The position numbers were made by a program, and so were the translations under genes. 64,000 nucleotides of DNA from Drosophila pseudoobscura. Lineage: Eukaryota > Arthropoda > Insecta > Diptera > Drosophilidae. A model generated the notes under the pieces. That model was not told the DNA's origin. It saw only the letters and a program-made list of their open reading frames with translations, and searched no databases. Positions 11,247-23,871 of the stretch are shown here, piece after piece (position 1 is the first letter of the stretch; every line of letters starts with the position of its first letter). Where the stretch lies: contig NC_046679.1 of assembly GCF_009870125.1 (NCBI RefSeq), positions 18,166,001 through 18,230,000 of the forward strand, given 5' to 3'.

Positions 11247-13592
11247 ATGGGGCCTCCACAGTTACAGCGCACTTTTTTGGGCTTCGACTTGAGTACACAG
11301 AAGGTAAAACATCCGCAACTGCCTACGTTGTATTTTTCGTTGCAGAGGCGTTGCTTCTATTCCGCCTGCTTACGCATTCAGCTTCAACCAAGCGCGTGTT
11401 ATTGAGAGAGGTCATACAACAAACACGGCACACGAATCTCATTGGGGCACTTCTTATCAATGATCCACAGCCTTTCTTATCTATTAGCCGCAATAATTTA
11501 GCTATAAGCGTATGTATTTTTATGCCAGACCCAGATGCCACCGGTTAACCACCCAAATCACTGGAAAGTCATACAAAATGACGCAATCTTTGACACTTAC
11601 TTGACCTTAGAATCCAAGTAACTGTGCTAGATCGTTACTTTTAAGGTGTGCCCTACAACTATTTTCAGCTGAAAGCTATTCTGCTAAACTCCAGCCTGAC
11701 AGTGGTTGCCTCAGCCGAGGTGAAGTTCGACAGCGACTTGCCGGAGTTTCGAACCAGCGGTGGAGTCAGCCCCGGACCCAACAAACATGAGTACGTCCAG
11801 GCCTAAGCACCTAAACCTGAGTGTCCTAAACTCCTATACACGACCTTATTCATCAGATTCTTTGTGCAGCCAGTGATGTGGGTGAAGGCCGTGGACATTG
11901 TCTTGGACCGTTTGGTGATGCAGGAGGCTGATTTAAGCACTGTTGCAGCCATTTCTGCTGCGGGACAGCAGCATGGTTCCTTGTACTGGTCAAAGCACGG
12001 AATTTCAGCTTTGCAAAGCCTTGATCCCGAAAAGTTTCTCCACGCACAAATCGATGACTCTGCATTTGTGGTCAACCGCACGCCCATTTGGATGGATGCG
12101 TCAACCACTAAGCAATGCCTGGAGATGGAGACTGCCATTGGGGGGCACACCCAGATGGTTCAGCTGACGGGCTCCAAGTGCTACGAACGATTTACTGGAC
12201 CGCAGATACGTAAGATCTACCAGCAGCGCACTCATGCCTACGAGGATGCCCAACGAATCTCACTGGTCAGCAGCTTTTTGGCCTCACTCTTTTTGGGAAG
12301 TGTGGCACCGATCGACTTCAGCGATGGCTCCGGCATGAACCTGCTGGACATCCGCGAAAAAGCCTGGTCCAAGGCCTGCTTAAATGCGTGTGCACCTGAC
12401 CTGGATGAGCGTCTCGGTCAGGCGGTCAGTGCCAATACTGTCCTTGGCGGCGTTTCAGAATATTTTGTGAAGCGCTTCTGCTTTCCGGCGTCATGCCAAG
12501 TCGTCGCTTGCACCGGAGATAATCCCTCGGCCTTGGCAGGAATGCTAGTGGACAATGACTGGTTAAGCGTATCCCTTGGCACTAGCGACACTTTAATGAT
12601 GAGTTTTGAGAAGCCCCCCAACTGGGAGGAGGGCCATGTGTTGTGTCATCCAACGCAGACGGACGAGTTCATGGGACTGTTATGGTAGGCCGGCATTGTG
12701 GAAGGATAACGACACACTTACATTTGCTCATCCAGTTTTAGAAATGGCTCTTTGGTCCGTGAGGCTATGAACAATGTGGAGGCTGGAGGGAATTGGGTGA
12801 AGTTCAACGAGCTTCTTGAATCGACACCGCGCGGAAACTTCGGCAATATGGCCGTGCATTTCAACGACATGGAAATTATTCCCAAGGCAAAGGGCACATT
12901 GCGATGGAATAAGGATTGTTTGCCCAACTCCCCGGATGCTTCCAAGGGTGTAATAAAGTAAGTCATTGAATATTTTAGTAGCTGGAAGCCTCTGTCATCT
13001 TGATAACTATCCGTGGGTCGTTATGTTTTGACATTGCAATAACTAACTCTGGCTTACCAGGCTTACATATACTGTATTCTAAGCATGTGTCTTACCAATT
13101 CTTTCCGATTGAACAGATTTAGCTCACCTCAAATCGAAATTCGTGCCTTAATCGAGGGCCAAATGCTTCATCATCGAGCTGTGGCCGAAGACATGGGATT
13201 CCAGTTTGGAACAAACACAAAAGTCCTTGCTACTGGCGGAGCGTCCATAAACAAGTCTATTCTTCAAGTAATCGCTGACGTGTTCAACGCGCCCGTCCAT
13301 ATTCAGGTAAGTTCGCACTACACTTTGCGTTCGTGTAATCGAAATTACCATTTTTCAGAACGAGAGTGAGGCTGCCCTAATGGGAGCCGCCTACAGAGCA
13401 TCCTATGCTCTGTATCGGCATGAGCTTGATCAAACTGTTCCGGCCCTCAGTTATCGCGACCATGTCCTCAGCCTAACGTCCAACAATCTGCAGCTTGTTT
13501 GCGAACCACACAAGGATAGCGAATCAATTTACGCACCAATGCTCGAGCGATACAAGGCCATGGCCCACATCCTGCAAAGCGGAATCCTGTGA
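11247..13592 (+). CDS. D-xylulose kinase (FGGY carbohydrate kinase family)
   Basis: Six exons: 11247-11303, 11669-11790, 11857-12684, 12736-12957, 13117-13306 and 13359-13592. Phases are consistent throughout and give 550 residues (human XYLB 536). The enzyme phosphorylates D-xylulose with ATP to feed the pentose phosphate pathway (glucuronate-xylulose route). The nucleotide-binding start TFLGFDLSTQK is in exon 1. The family motif DFSDGSGMNLLD is near residues 213-224, where Asp is the catalytic base of FGGY kinases. The C-terminal ATPase signature includes KVLATGGASINKSILQV, and ESEAALMGAAYRA closes the domain. AAGQQHGS near the N-terminal half is also typical. The first-exon ATG is the only one upstream of the donor. 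The gene ends 248 bp from the stop of the convergent Sf3a1 gene. It matches D. melanogaster CG3534 from memory. Confidence 0.93.
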
Positions 13593-13840
13593 GCGACGGA
13601 ACAAGGAACCCAAGGCCACATTTTATACTCCAAAGCATTTCCGACTTACTCTTTACTTTTATATTCCACCTGACACTAATAAGTAGAACTAAAGTGCAAT
13701 TAACAAAATTCTGTGATCGAGAATTTATTAAAAATTTATGCGAAACCATAAATGATAAATTTCTACATATGGAGCACAGCACTCTGCACACGGCCATGCT
13801 TGGCTGGGACCTTTTCGCCCCATTATGTCTCCAACTCGGC

Positions 13841-16799
13841 TTACTTCTTGCGGCCGCCGCGCTCCTTCACCTGCAAATGCACTGTCATCCCGTTTAGCAG
13901 ATTGTAGAACGCCATCGAATTGCTGTCTTTGAAGAACATTCCCTGAAAATCGATTCTTGTATAATTCCGTCTAGCCAATATACAAAAACTCATCGCTTAC
14001 CTCGTAGAAGATTTTTTGCTTGGCCGGAGGCATGCCTGTTTCATCTTGCAGCTTCGCCTTGAGGTTTGCGATAGGGTCAGTGAGTGCTAGTGTTACAGCG
14101 ATCATCTGTCCGTTTAGCTTCCACTCGGACTTATCCGAGTTCGGTACAAGAACCTGGATGGTGACGGGGCTCTGCAAGTGCGCGGAAAAGGAACACAAAA
14201 GGAGTTATTATCGATTGGACTGTCCAGTGAAAACATAAAAGGAAGGCTAGCTTTGGGGACCGAAGTTCTTAACACAAACTATGGCATATAAGTATACAAT
14301 TTGCAGCAAGAAAATGAGTCTTTTTAGGATTCGACAGTTGATGCTGACCAAAAAAGCAAATGGTTTGCATGTGGCCAATTAAAAATATTAAATAAAACGG
14401 TCGGTAGCTGACCTTGTGCGTGGAAATGAACTCCGCTTCCGGGATTAGATTGTCCTCGGAGCGCAATTTCTTTGTGGGCGGCTCTTCCTCCACGGACATT
14501 AGATCGACTGGCGGTGCCGGTGAGATTTGCGGGGGTCCTCCAGTGGACTGCATGTTCATATAGCCTCCAGTGCCAGGGCCAAATGGAGTTTCTGCAAGAG
14601 AAAAGCGTTAAAATACAGGAATTCTAGTTGGATATATTTTACTGCATACGCATCATGAGAGGTCGCAATTGCATCATCATGACCGGATTAGCCTGCGCCT
14701 GGGACTGCTGGTGGTGATGGGATGGATGCTGGTGTGTCTGGTGCTGCGGTGTAGATTGGTGCTGCTGTGGCGGATGATGGTGGTGCAGATTGTGGTGAGC
14801 GTGGTGGCCGCCGCCTTGATGATGCTGACTCTGGCCATGGATGTGTTGGGGCTTGGAAGACGGCTGTGGCGGAGCCGATAGCGTGGCTTTATTTCCGACA
14901 GGCTTAGGGCCAATCTTTTCCTTTTCCTCATCTGGCAGCAGTCCCTTAACCTTGTGTATTTGATGGATTTGGTCCTCCAGAGTGATGTTGGCACGCGCCG
15001 CTCTAGTAGCTGCCTCAACACTGGATGTGTGGCCGTCCCAGGTAACGCGATCATCCTTTTTGGTCTCTTCTTCGCCAAGTTTTTTTCCAATAACTGTTTC
15101 CTCGTCGCCAACACCAAAAATATCGGTACGCCTCTCTGCCAACTGCTTCAGGCTTGCCTCGATGGCAGTACCTGCAGCGAAGACATTGTCCTGGTTGATT
15201 TTCTCGACAGTGTGCTTGTCCCGCTGCTCCACCCATCGCGGATCCAGTAGACCAATGCGCATGTGCTCCGACACCTTGGATGCCGGGATCTTTTCGCCAG
15301 TAATTGGAGAAATAAGGTACTCATCCGTGGGCAAGGGGGCTGCCTTGGGTTGGGTGGCCTTGGGGTCATACTTCTTGACCACAACCTTGTCGTGTGTAGG
15401 CGGCAACATGGGGGCCACCGTGGGCTGCAGTTTGGCCACCGGCGTGTCCTCGTCACTAGACGCTTCGTCCATGTCCTGCACCTGAGTATTGTCCCGTTTG
15501 GCGCCAACTGGCTGGCTGTATGATGAAACGTTCTTCATTTGGATGCCCACTCTGTTCTCCATTTGCGACAGCTTGAGGCCACTCTCCAAATGGCTAGCCA
15601 CCTGAGAGTCGTCTTCTTCGTCGGACTCGATTTGCATTTCTATATCCCCCTCCTCTTCCATGAGGCGCTCTTCCATGAGGACTCTGGCACCGACCTCATC
15701 TGGATTGGTAGGCGGGGGAAAGTTGCCTGACTCGAATGGTTGATAGTCCACGGTCTCTACAACCACAAAATCATGCCAGTCAATCTGGGCGTATGCTACA
15801 CGTTCTCTCTCAATTTTTTCCTCTTCACGACGGCGTTGCGCCTCCTGGTGGCGTTGCCAGTTGGCGCGGTATTTAACCTGCTCCAGTACCTGGTTCATGC
15901 TGCTACGCCCTGGGGCGCTCTCTGTGCGAAGTTTTCCGAGTAAATCCTTGGGTGGTATGAGCACTTTCGTATACTGCTCCAATAACTTGGTGAAGTACTG
16001 AAAGAGCGAGTGCTGCGGTCTCAAAAAATCAAATTGAAAGTTTCGCTGCTCCCGACTCATCAGATTGGTAAGAAACTGTCGCCCATTACGGGCCACAAAC
16101 TGAGCAGTTAGCTTCACAATGTCTCTGAAAGAGATTCAATTACTAAGTAGTGGGCCACTGATTCTATGTCCAAAGTCACTCACAAGTCCAATGCCGAAAT
16201 CGAAGGAGGATCAGCAATAAACTCAAACTCTTGTGGAGGCTCCTTGGGTACAAATTGCTGCTCCACAACTTGCTTCAAAAGTTCCTGCTGCCGCTGCTGG
16301 GCAGCACTCGTGACCGCGGTTAGTTGTTTGACGGCTGTTATGCCGGCATCTGAAATAGTATTGACATAGAATAACACATCGCAATTTATTGCTGTCTTTC
16401 GCGTACCATTTCCCTCTCGAAACTCGTTCACCTTGTGCCTGTAGTAGGCATGATAGGGATCTCCACCGTTCAGAAAGTTAAACTTTGGGTTCCCCAGCTC
16501 ATTTTGCCGGATGCGTGCCTCAAACTCAGGTCCATTGCGTGCTACAAAGCTTGCGGTCTTGTCAACGATATCTAATTTTTAAACTTTTCTTACTGAGTAT
16601 GTGGAAAACAAACTATATTGGCAATAACGTCTACAAATGTACACTAAAACAGGTATAAATAGAAAAATTATATTGTTTTGTAAAGGATGCTTCTAACTTC
16701 TGGCGGCGGATATATTATGCCAATAATTGGTCCGGACATTGGCTTCGATTGATCATTTCCGAACTGCTCGTCGGTAGCGTCTACATCTAGAGTTGGCAT
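13841..16799 (-). CDS. Sf3a1: Splicing factor 3A subunit 1 (SF3a120, U2 snRNP)
   Basis: Seven exons on the minus strand: 16691-16799, 16407-16571, 16184-16349, 14650-16124, 14413-14591, 14001-14171 and 13841-13942. They give 788 residues (human SF3A1 793). SF3A1 joins SF3A2 and SF3A3 in mature U2 snRNP and is needed for prespliceosome assembly. SURP1 covers about residues 37-90 (IVDKTASFVARNGPEFEARI) and SURP2 about 147-205 (LDIVKLTAQFVARNG). A charged PRP21-like region follows. The C-terminal ubiquitin-like domain spans about 699-788 (SPVTIQVLVP, ending in RGGRKK). A Gln/His-rich segment (many HH and QH) replaces the proline-rich linker of the human protein. The first intron, 16572-16690, begins GCATCCTTT and looks U12-type; the others are GT-AG. 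It matches D. melanogaster CG16941. Confidence 0.95.
16572..16690 (-). other. Putative U12-type (minor spliceosome) intron with GC donor
   Basis: Joining exon 1 (ending GTT AGA A) to ATATCGTTGAC restores the invariant PPPEVRNIVDKTASF of SF3A1. It requires a donor GCATCCTTT, which is the U12 consensus RTATCCTTT with C at position 2. No in-frame GT donor is available, and the site does not resemble a U2-type GC donor (GCAAGT). The acceptor is ...AAAATTAG. Around 9-12 nt before it, GTTTAAAA is a weak match to the U12 branch site TTCCTTRAC. No polypyrimidine tract precedes the acceptor, as expected for U12 introns. Confidence 0.7.
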
Positions 16800-16926
16800 T
16801 GCACTTGAAAACTCCTTATTTTGTTGATAAAATGATCAAATTTATGGATGAAAATATGCTTCTTCGTAAGAAGATTAGAGGTGGCAGAAAGTCGATAGCA
16901 ATCTGTTTTTTAAACATCGGTTCCAC

Positions 16927-16975
16927 TATCGATGGTAGTCGCTTGTCGTTTATTTCGCTAGCGCTAGTGTGACCA
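16927..16975 (-). promoter_or_regulatory. Sf3a1 core promoter: Motif 1 plus DRE-like site
   Basis: At 16965-16975 the minus strand reads TGGTCACACTA, an exact YGGTCACACTR (M1BP) match. At 16927-16934 is tATCGATg, one mismatch from the DRE consensus WATCGATW. They lie 130-175 bp upstream of the Sf3a1 ATG. Confidence 0.65.
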
Positions 16976-17766
16976 GATGTGCAGGCACTGCAGCGCATTA
17001 AGCTGTGTTTTGTTCAAAATGTTCAAAATAATGAAAAGTTTTAATATACAATTTTGTACAATATGTATGTATTATTAATATGTACAATATTACTTGCGTC
17101 GTTCTAGTACCAACAATATTGGATAAATCTATACTTGCGGGACATGTTGATGATCTCGATATAAATTAATAAAATTAATCAATTATAAAAATTATACCCC
17201 CGCGCGTCTGCACGGGCTGGCAGTAATTGCGATTGAGATTGCGCAGCCAGTTTTTCCAACCATAGCGAAAAGCGCCAGAAAGGCGACAAACTTGAATAAA
17301 CTATTTAGTTTCAGTGGCTAGGCTTTACTATCAATAATGTCCGCAAGATGCATGCTGTCCCGCGATTAAACACTATGGAACGAAAACAGCATCGTGACGA
17401 TTTTCAAAAAAGAGTTTGTGGCTATTTCCCAGCAATAAGGCAGATTTTTGAGTTTAATTTATTATCTTAAAAGTTTACAATTGGGAAGTTCGACGATTCC
17501 CACTAGAAATAGGAGCTATTTCTGGAAAAAATGTACCGAGTAAGAGAAAAATATTTGAGAAAAAAATGTTCTGATCGATAAGATCAGATACTTTAGTGCT
17601 ACAAGTATGGTGTTTCTAGCAGCTATAGGGGTGTTTACTTTGCAGAGCTTTATTGAATTTAAACAATTTTCTACTAAGTGCCCAAGCTGGTGTCTTACAC
17701 TCGCAAGTCGACTTGTTATTGCCGAGAGAGAATTCGCTCCCGGTCTGATTATGACGCTCATTGTGC
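16976..17766. other. Intergenic between Sf3a1 and the Irc-like gene
   Basis: AT-rich DNA with a short GC-rich patch at 17195-17290. No frame has domain or splice support. Confidence 0.4.
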
Positions 17767-17930
17767 CTGATAAATGATCGGTTCAGCGGTTCGAGCTTGT
17801 AGAAATTTTCATGTATTCAGTAGTCGTCTATGAGCTGCTCTCAACCGTTGACGTCCCAATCAAGTTATCAGAATAGCTCTGAGTAGCTTCTTCTGAAACG
17901 CAGTTCGGGCTACTTCCTTATCAGTCACTT
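17767..17930 (+). promoter_or_regulatory. Putative GATA-rich promoter of the Irc-like gene
   Basis: Three strong GATA sites occur in 160 bp: CTGATAA at 17767-17773, TTATCAG at 17865-17871 and TTATCAG at 17918-17924. The last overlaps TCAGTC, an initiator-like sequence at 17921, which would give a 5' leader of about 135 nt to the ATG at 18058. No TATA box is clear. GATA factors drive gut and fat-body genes in flies; the link is inference. Confidence 0.35.
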
Positions 17931-18057
17931 GCTACGTGACTTTAATTACATTTATATATGTGTTGATCCGAGTTTATGTGGGCGCATCTGTGAATCACAT
18001 AAAATCCCATTTTTGTTGTTAAGGAATCCATATTCTCAAACAAAGAACAGCAGTGAA

Positions 18058-21000
18058 ATGTGCCTAACCATCTACCTTTGCATGCTGACTGTTGTAATAG
18101 GCACGTCAGCATCTTCTTTGACTAATCGGTTGGAGCTCACCCATCGTAAGTCCAAGAACTTGAGAAACATTATCAAAAACGATTTCTGAAACCAAAAAAT
18201 CTTTAATTTTTTAAAGTGTATGTTTAGTATTCTAGAACTTAAACTTCTCTAGTCTTTAAAATATATGTAAAATGTATTATATTTACTTTGTATTCGATTA
18301 ACCAATTAATACTATAATATAATACAAAAAGCAAAATAAGGGACTTCGACCCTATAGGTGTACTACATTCGAACTTAGGTCTTACTTTGATGATTTCTGT
18401 GACGCACATTAAGAAAATTTACAAAGTACATTTTTGTAAAGTTCTACTAGCCGATGCTGACTTTGATGCGAAGTACAAGATTCGAACAAACGATGGAAAA
18501 TATTCCAATAAAAGGTTAAGCCGAAAAAGTACTTCCTCAGTTTATCAATTGAACTGATTGCTAATGGTCAAGTATTCTTCGTTTGTGTCAATTCTGTAAA
18601 CAAAGTTTACAGTTCCACTTAAAACAGATTCACACATGGGAATGAAGTCGGCTCTCCTGACATGTTAAATTTGACATGAGGTCGTGACTGAAAATGTGCG
18701 ATGAGTTGAAATATGTACAAGATGGAATTTTCTGTATGAAAGCCGTACAATTTTCATCCCACAAATTCCCACAACAAAACGAGTTGTTATATCTTTATAA
18801 TATTTCCTCTACAAAACTGTACTCAAATTCACTTAGCGCGTTTTAATATACGTATTAGACGTATTCTAATTCTATTCGTACGTATTCTATTCTTAAGAGG
18901 AGATCATTTATCATTTAATTTAAGGAAGGAAAACTTTGCACTAGAACATAATTCTAACATTCTGAATCCGCTTAACCGCGTTTTTTTTTAAATTTTTTAC
19001 CTTGCACTTAGTTCACTTAGGAAAGTAGGTGCATGGCTATTATAATTTACAGGTTGATTTACAATTACAATTTACAAGCCGAAACCTATGTTATAATATG
19101 TTCGAGTCTTAATTTTTTAGCACGACAAGCTTTAAGGCCGGATGTACAAGCGCACTTAGACGGGCTTCCATCGGAAAAATGGCAGGAGCTCGTAAGTTCA
19201 GGCTTGGACTCGATCAACAGACAAAAAAGGTTCGTAAAAATGCATACGATATTTAATCAGCTAAATACGATTTTTTCTACATACCCTGATCGAGACGGCT
19301 GGCTGGCCCTGTCACCAGAATGGCTATCAAATAACTGTGGAAGTTCCCAAAGATAATACATTTCCAACAATTTATATGTTAACCAGAAACTTGGAACGCA
19401 CAGAAAGGGCATCTTAAATCCATTGATATCACTCAAGAGTGTAATAATAAATACGTCAATTCTCGACTTGTCATTTCAGACTGGAGGAAAATCTTCTGAG
19501 ATCAGATATTACTGTCCGAAACGGAAGTCTCTCACATGTGCAGCTTCTGGACACATTGCCCAACAACGCATCAAAGGAAGACAGCGAAATTGCCCTAAAG
19601 ATCCTCAAGTCTAGTCTCTTCGTCTATAACACCCAGTGTCTGCCCCATGAAATTGAAGGTGACGAGTGTCGAACATATCTGGAAAACAAGCCACTCCCTG
19701 AAGGAAGCGTTCTTCGATCCGAATGTCTTAAGCTGCTGAAAAGCAAAAGGTACGGTCATCATGCATACAGGAGGCTGCTTGTCCAACACTACAAGGACGG
19801 ATTCTATGAGGTACGTTTTGAAAGTTGGATAGCAATGGGTTCACTTATAGACTTTGATGCTCCCAGATTTTTACCGAGGATCGATTGCCGGCTGCATGGT
19901 CTATTAGTATGGGACTTTATGAGCCCGACAACATTCAGAAGGTGAAACAGGCCCGCGACCAAGCAAATGGAGACCTTAATTTGGGAATAGCGCAATGGGC
20001 GCAGTTTGTGGAACACGATCTTAGCAAGCCCGTTTCACAATCTATGAGTAAGTTAATACCAAGGGCAGTTTGCCATATTCTTAGTCTAATTCTAGACGGA
20101 AGACTTTACAAGTTTTAACATCATCTAAAGAGTATTTCATTTGGGGATTGATATTTTCGCAGGCAATGGATCTCCGATAGAGTGTTGCAACCGTGATCAA
20201 AATAAACTTCAACCAAGACACAATCATCCAGCCTGTGCGCCAATTATATCCCAGGTCAGCGGGAAGTACGGCAGGCCAAACTGTCTAAATTATGTAAGGA
20301 GCGCCCTTGCGGTCGGACCGACTTGCAACTTTGGCGGCGCTGAACAGGTGGGTACACTTGGATCCTTGGCTCGCATGTATGATTGATGTTTTAATTTCTA
20401 TCCGCCAATAGCTAAACCAGGCCACAGCATACTTGGATTTGTCCCAACTATATGGCTTCACGCCTGTAGCCGAGAGGAAGATGAGAACATTCGTTCGCGG
20501 AACACTGAAGTCAACATCAAATGGTACACACCTAAATGACCTTCTGCCAATGACCGCCGATACGGACGACAAGGGACACTCGTTCTGTGCATGGGGGGCA
20601 AGTGCAAATGCAACATGTTTTGCGGCAGGCGACTCTCGGGTTAACAGCAATCCTTACTCCATATTGGTTTACACAATCTTCATGCGCAACCATAACCGCC
20701 TTGCCGCCGAGCTGCTGCAGCGAAATCCAGACTGGAGCGATGAGCAGCTTTTTCAGTCGGCCAAGACCGTGAATGTGGATATCTACCGACGCGTGATCAT
20801 GAGGGAGTGGCTGCCGGAAGTGCTCGGATCGCGACTGGCCGCAGAGGTACTGGCTACGTCTCCACCAATCAGTCGCCAAAACGCACCTGAGATATCTAAC
20901 GAGTTCGGAGTGGCTGCCAGCCGCTTCTACTTCTCGATGCTACCCAACGAGCTCCATAACCTGGATAAAAATGACATTGTTCGAAAGTAAGTTGCTTCAC

Positions 21001-22056
21001 TATATGACTGACTGCATTACAAATCTTTCATTTTCAGCAAAGTGCTGCCTCCAACTAACCTTTTCGTGCTGAAGGATGAAATTTTCAGACCCCGACTTCA
21101 GTACACGGCAAAAAAGCTAGACGAAATCCTTCATAGTGTACTCAATCAACGTGCCATGAAAATGGATTCCTCATATGCGGGTGGTGTAAGGTATAATATC
21201 TCAATCGATGCAACGCTCTAAGCATTGTCGCCTTGCAGGTCGTTTGGCACGAGAGCACGAAGCCAACACATGCTGATATTCTAGCCTTCGATGTTCAGCG
21301 AGGCAGGGACCACGGTCTGCAACCCTATTATAAATACTTGGAACTGTGCAGTCACATTAAACAAGTGACAGGCTGGAGTGATTTCGAACAATTTATACCC
21401 AAAAATGTAGGACTTTTTGTCAAAGGACATATGTTGCAACCCATACTATAGTAAAATGTCAATCTACTGTTCATTGAAAGGTGTTGGAAAAGCTAAAAAA
21501 CATATATGCTAGCTGGACGGACGTGGACCTAATTGTGGGCGGTATTGCAGAGCGGCCTTTGAACGGAACTGTCGGTGCCACCTTCAGCTGCATACTTTGT
21601 AAGCTATCATATAATCCCTTGTTTTTTTACTTTAATCCATGAGTTCTCATTTAAGCCGAGCAATTTGCGAAGGTGCACCAGCACCATCTGCAAGAACCAG
21701 ATCTCCCGCCCTGGGCCGCTTCGTTGTTGGAGGAGTATCGTTACATGAACGGGAGCAAGCTCTTGTGCCTGAACTCTGAATTGAGGGCCACGCCGCAGAA
21801 CATCTTCCAGTTGCCTTCCGCAAGGTCAGTGTATGGTGACTTTGCGCTGCTCAAGGGGCTCACTACAGCAGCGCCTTTGTCACCTGTTTTATGAGCTGAG
21901 TCATAGCATAATGCGTACTTTGATTTAATTTGATATCTACTTGAGTACCCTTGTGATAAGCTGGCCTGCAGTAATTACCTACGCCTAATAATAGACTTTC
22001 TTTCTTTCTTTTTTCTTCACAGCAATCTACTGATCGATTGCGACAATGTGGTCTAA
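18058..22056 (+). CDS. Irc: Animal haem-peroxidase family protein, Irc-like (immune-regulated catalase homologue)
   Basis: Eleven exons: 18058-18145, 19121-19229, 19480-19810, 19867-20047, 20163-20347, 20412-20986, 21038-21185, 21239-21406, 21481-21598, 21656-21824 and 22023-22056. All are GT-AG and in phase, giving 701 residues. An N-terminal signal peptide (MCLTIYLCMLTVVIGTSAS) predicts secretion. The peroxidase fold is recognisable: distal QWAQFVEHD (His about 226), substrate-side DSRVNSNP (Arg about 374), FMRNHNRLA, and DVQRGRDHG near 558-565. The proximal His is absent: the canonical RYxH site reads RFYF (Phe about 472). The Asn that normally hydrogen-bonds to that His is Tyr about 570. 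D. melanogaster Irc (CG8913) is reported as an immune-regulated catalase, and its neighbour by number CG8907 (EPS8-like) is also next here. The call rests on that synteny and overall resemblance, so orthology is likely but unproven. Confidence 0.8.
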
Positions 22057-23870
22057 CGGATGGCACAAAAAGAGTTGCCCCCGAACACCCGGATGATTTA
22101 AGATGTTGTTACTAAGCTCGTATAATTATGAACAATGTATTTTGATACTTTTAATGGACCTATACGTATGAATCAGGACCAATATCTAAAATCTAAAGTC
22201 ATATTTTCATATTTCAATTGTTCGCTTTTCAGGCACATTTTTTTTAATATGTTGTGGGTTTTTTTTAAAACAATACGAGTAGTAGAAATGTTCGAATTTA
22301 CAGAATAATTTGCAAGATCTCAACAAACATGCCTGAAAAGTTGTCATAAGACAATGTTCATATGCTAGAAAATGTCGAGATTGAAAGCTGTTATATGAAT
22401 GATTAATACTGAAAATTCGCATATTGAATTCTTCAGAGATATTTGTGTGGTTTTGAACACTAATGGAAGATATGGCTTTTACTAATCAATTAAAATACGT
22501 TGATTTATATGTATTGAAAATATACCATGTTTTATACAGACGGGGGTGCAGACCTTTCTGTCTGTTTGAAGATATGCTAAAAATGTTTTAAAGGAATTCG
22601 TAGAAGCGATTTCTAACACCAACACCTGCTTATCTAACACTGACTCGTTGATTGGGTGCTTTGGGTTTCGGGGACGACTGCTGACCGTTTGATGCGATCA
22701 CCTTGTGCGGCCGATACTGGGACCCACATCCAACAGAAATATCAAACGGCGAGCTCTCCGTGGTTGTAGGCAAATACACAGCTATTTCTGTTATTTTTCA
22801 GCAGGAACGGTCGGAGCTGATAAGATTGCCAATAGTGCCAATGTGTATCAAGCGATACACAACACAATCGCGGCACAAGCGAACGCAGAGATAAAACGAA
22901 CTTTTGCTTTTTCCCTAGCTGGTCTCGAATCTCGAACATACACACAACTGAAGCAATTTCAGGCAATCAATTAATATACGGGACGGTGTGCATGGGAGCC
23001 AGCTGATACTACGGCGAAGCGTTGGTGTGGGCCCTGCCGTTACCAGTTAGTTTGAGTTCGAATTTGATTCGCAGCGGGTCGAAAGTGGAAGTTTGGCCAG
23101 GAGCATCGTTGAAAATCGTGTGAAGCACAAGGTAACCAATTGCTCGTCTCGCGTTCCAGTACTCGTATCTAGACTCGTAAATCAAGATCCATAATATTGG
23201 CCGAAGACCGCTTTGCCCCAGCAAACCCCTTTTTGCGATACCATTGTTTGCTTAGTATCTTGAGGATCTGATGTCATACCAGTAAAAGCAATAAATCTGC
23301 AGCTTTTACTAATTGGACTACTAATAACAAAAACAAAATTATGACGATTTACTACTTCTTTTCGGGTCTTTATGTAATTTGCTTTCATTAAAGATTGCTT
23401 CATGCGCCAGGAATTTCCTGGCGAGTGTGATAGCGGCAAATGTATAGCAATTCAGCAAGGTACAAAGCCATTCGAGAAGGTGGTGCTGAGTTTCTCTTAT
23501 CTAATCGGAGCACACAACTACTATACAGCCAAATGCCACAAGTGAACCATATGAATATACCCTTCAATATGTGCAGATGTACCTATAGACATATGTATAC
23601 ATTTCATGTATATATAAATAAGCTAGCAAAGAGCGATCTTTCATTTATAATAGCTTCTCTTAAGCTTTGATTTCGCATTGCATTGTCGCACTTCGGCAAA
23701 ATGGTCAAAGCAGGCTACAGAACCTTGAAATATTTCCGGCCCATATCAGTTATGAATGGGTAAATATCCAAAAAGATGGGCATGCAGTTATAATATAATA
23801 GAGAATATATAAGTGGTTTACTCAGCCTGTGCATTTCATTGGAGTCTACATTCTATCGTATATTCTACAG
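22057..23870. other. Intergenic; probable 5' leader exon of the EPS8-like gene near 23000-23131
   Basis: The DNA is mostly unremarkable. A moderately GC-rich stretch at about 23000-23131 ends with a donor-like AAG|GTAACC at 23131. The next acceptor is tctacag at 23870, just before the EPS8-like ATG. It could be an untranslated first exon, but there is no proof. Confidence 0.3.
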
Positions 23871-23871
23871 G

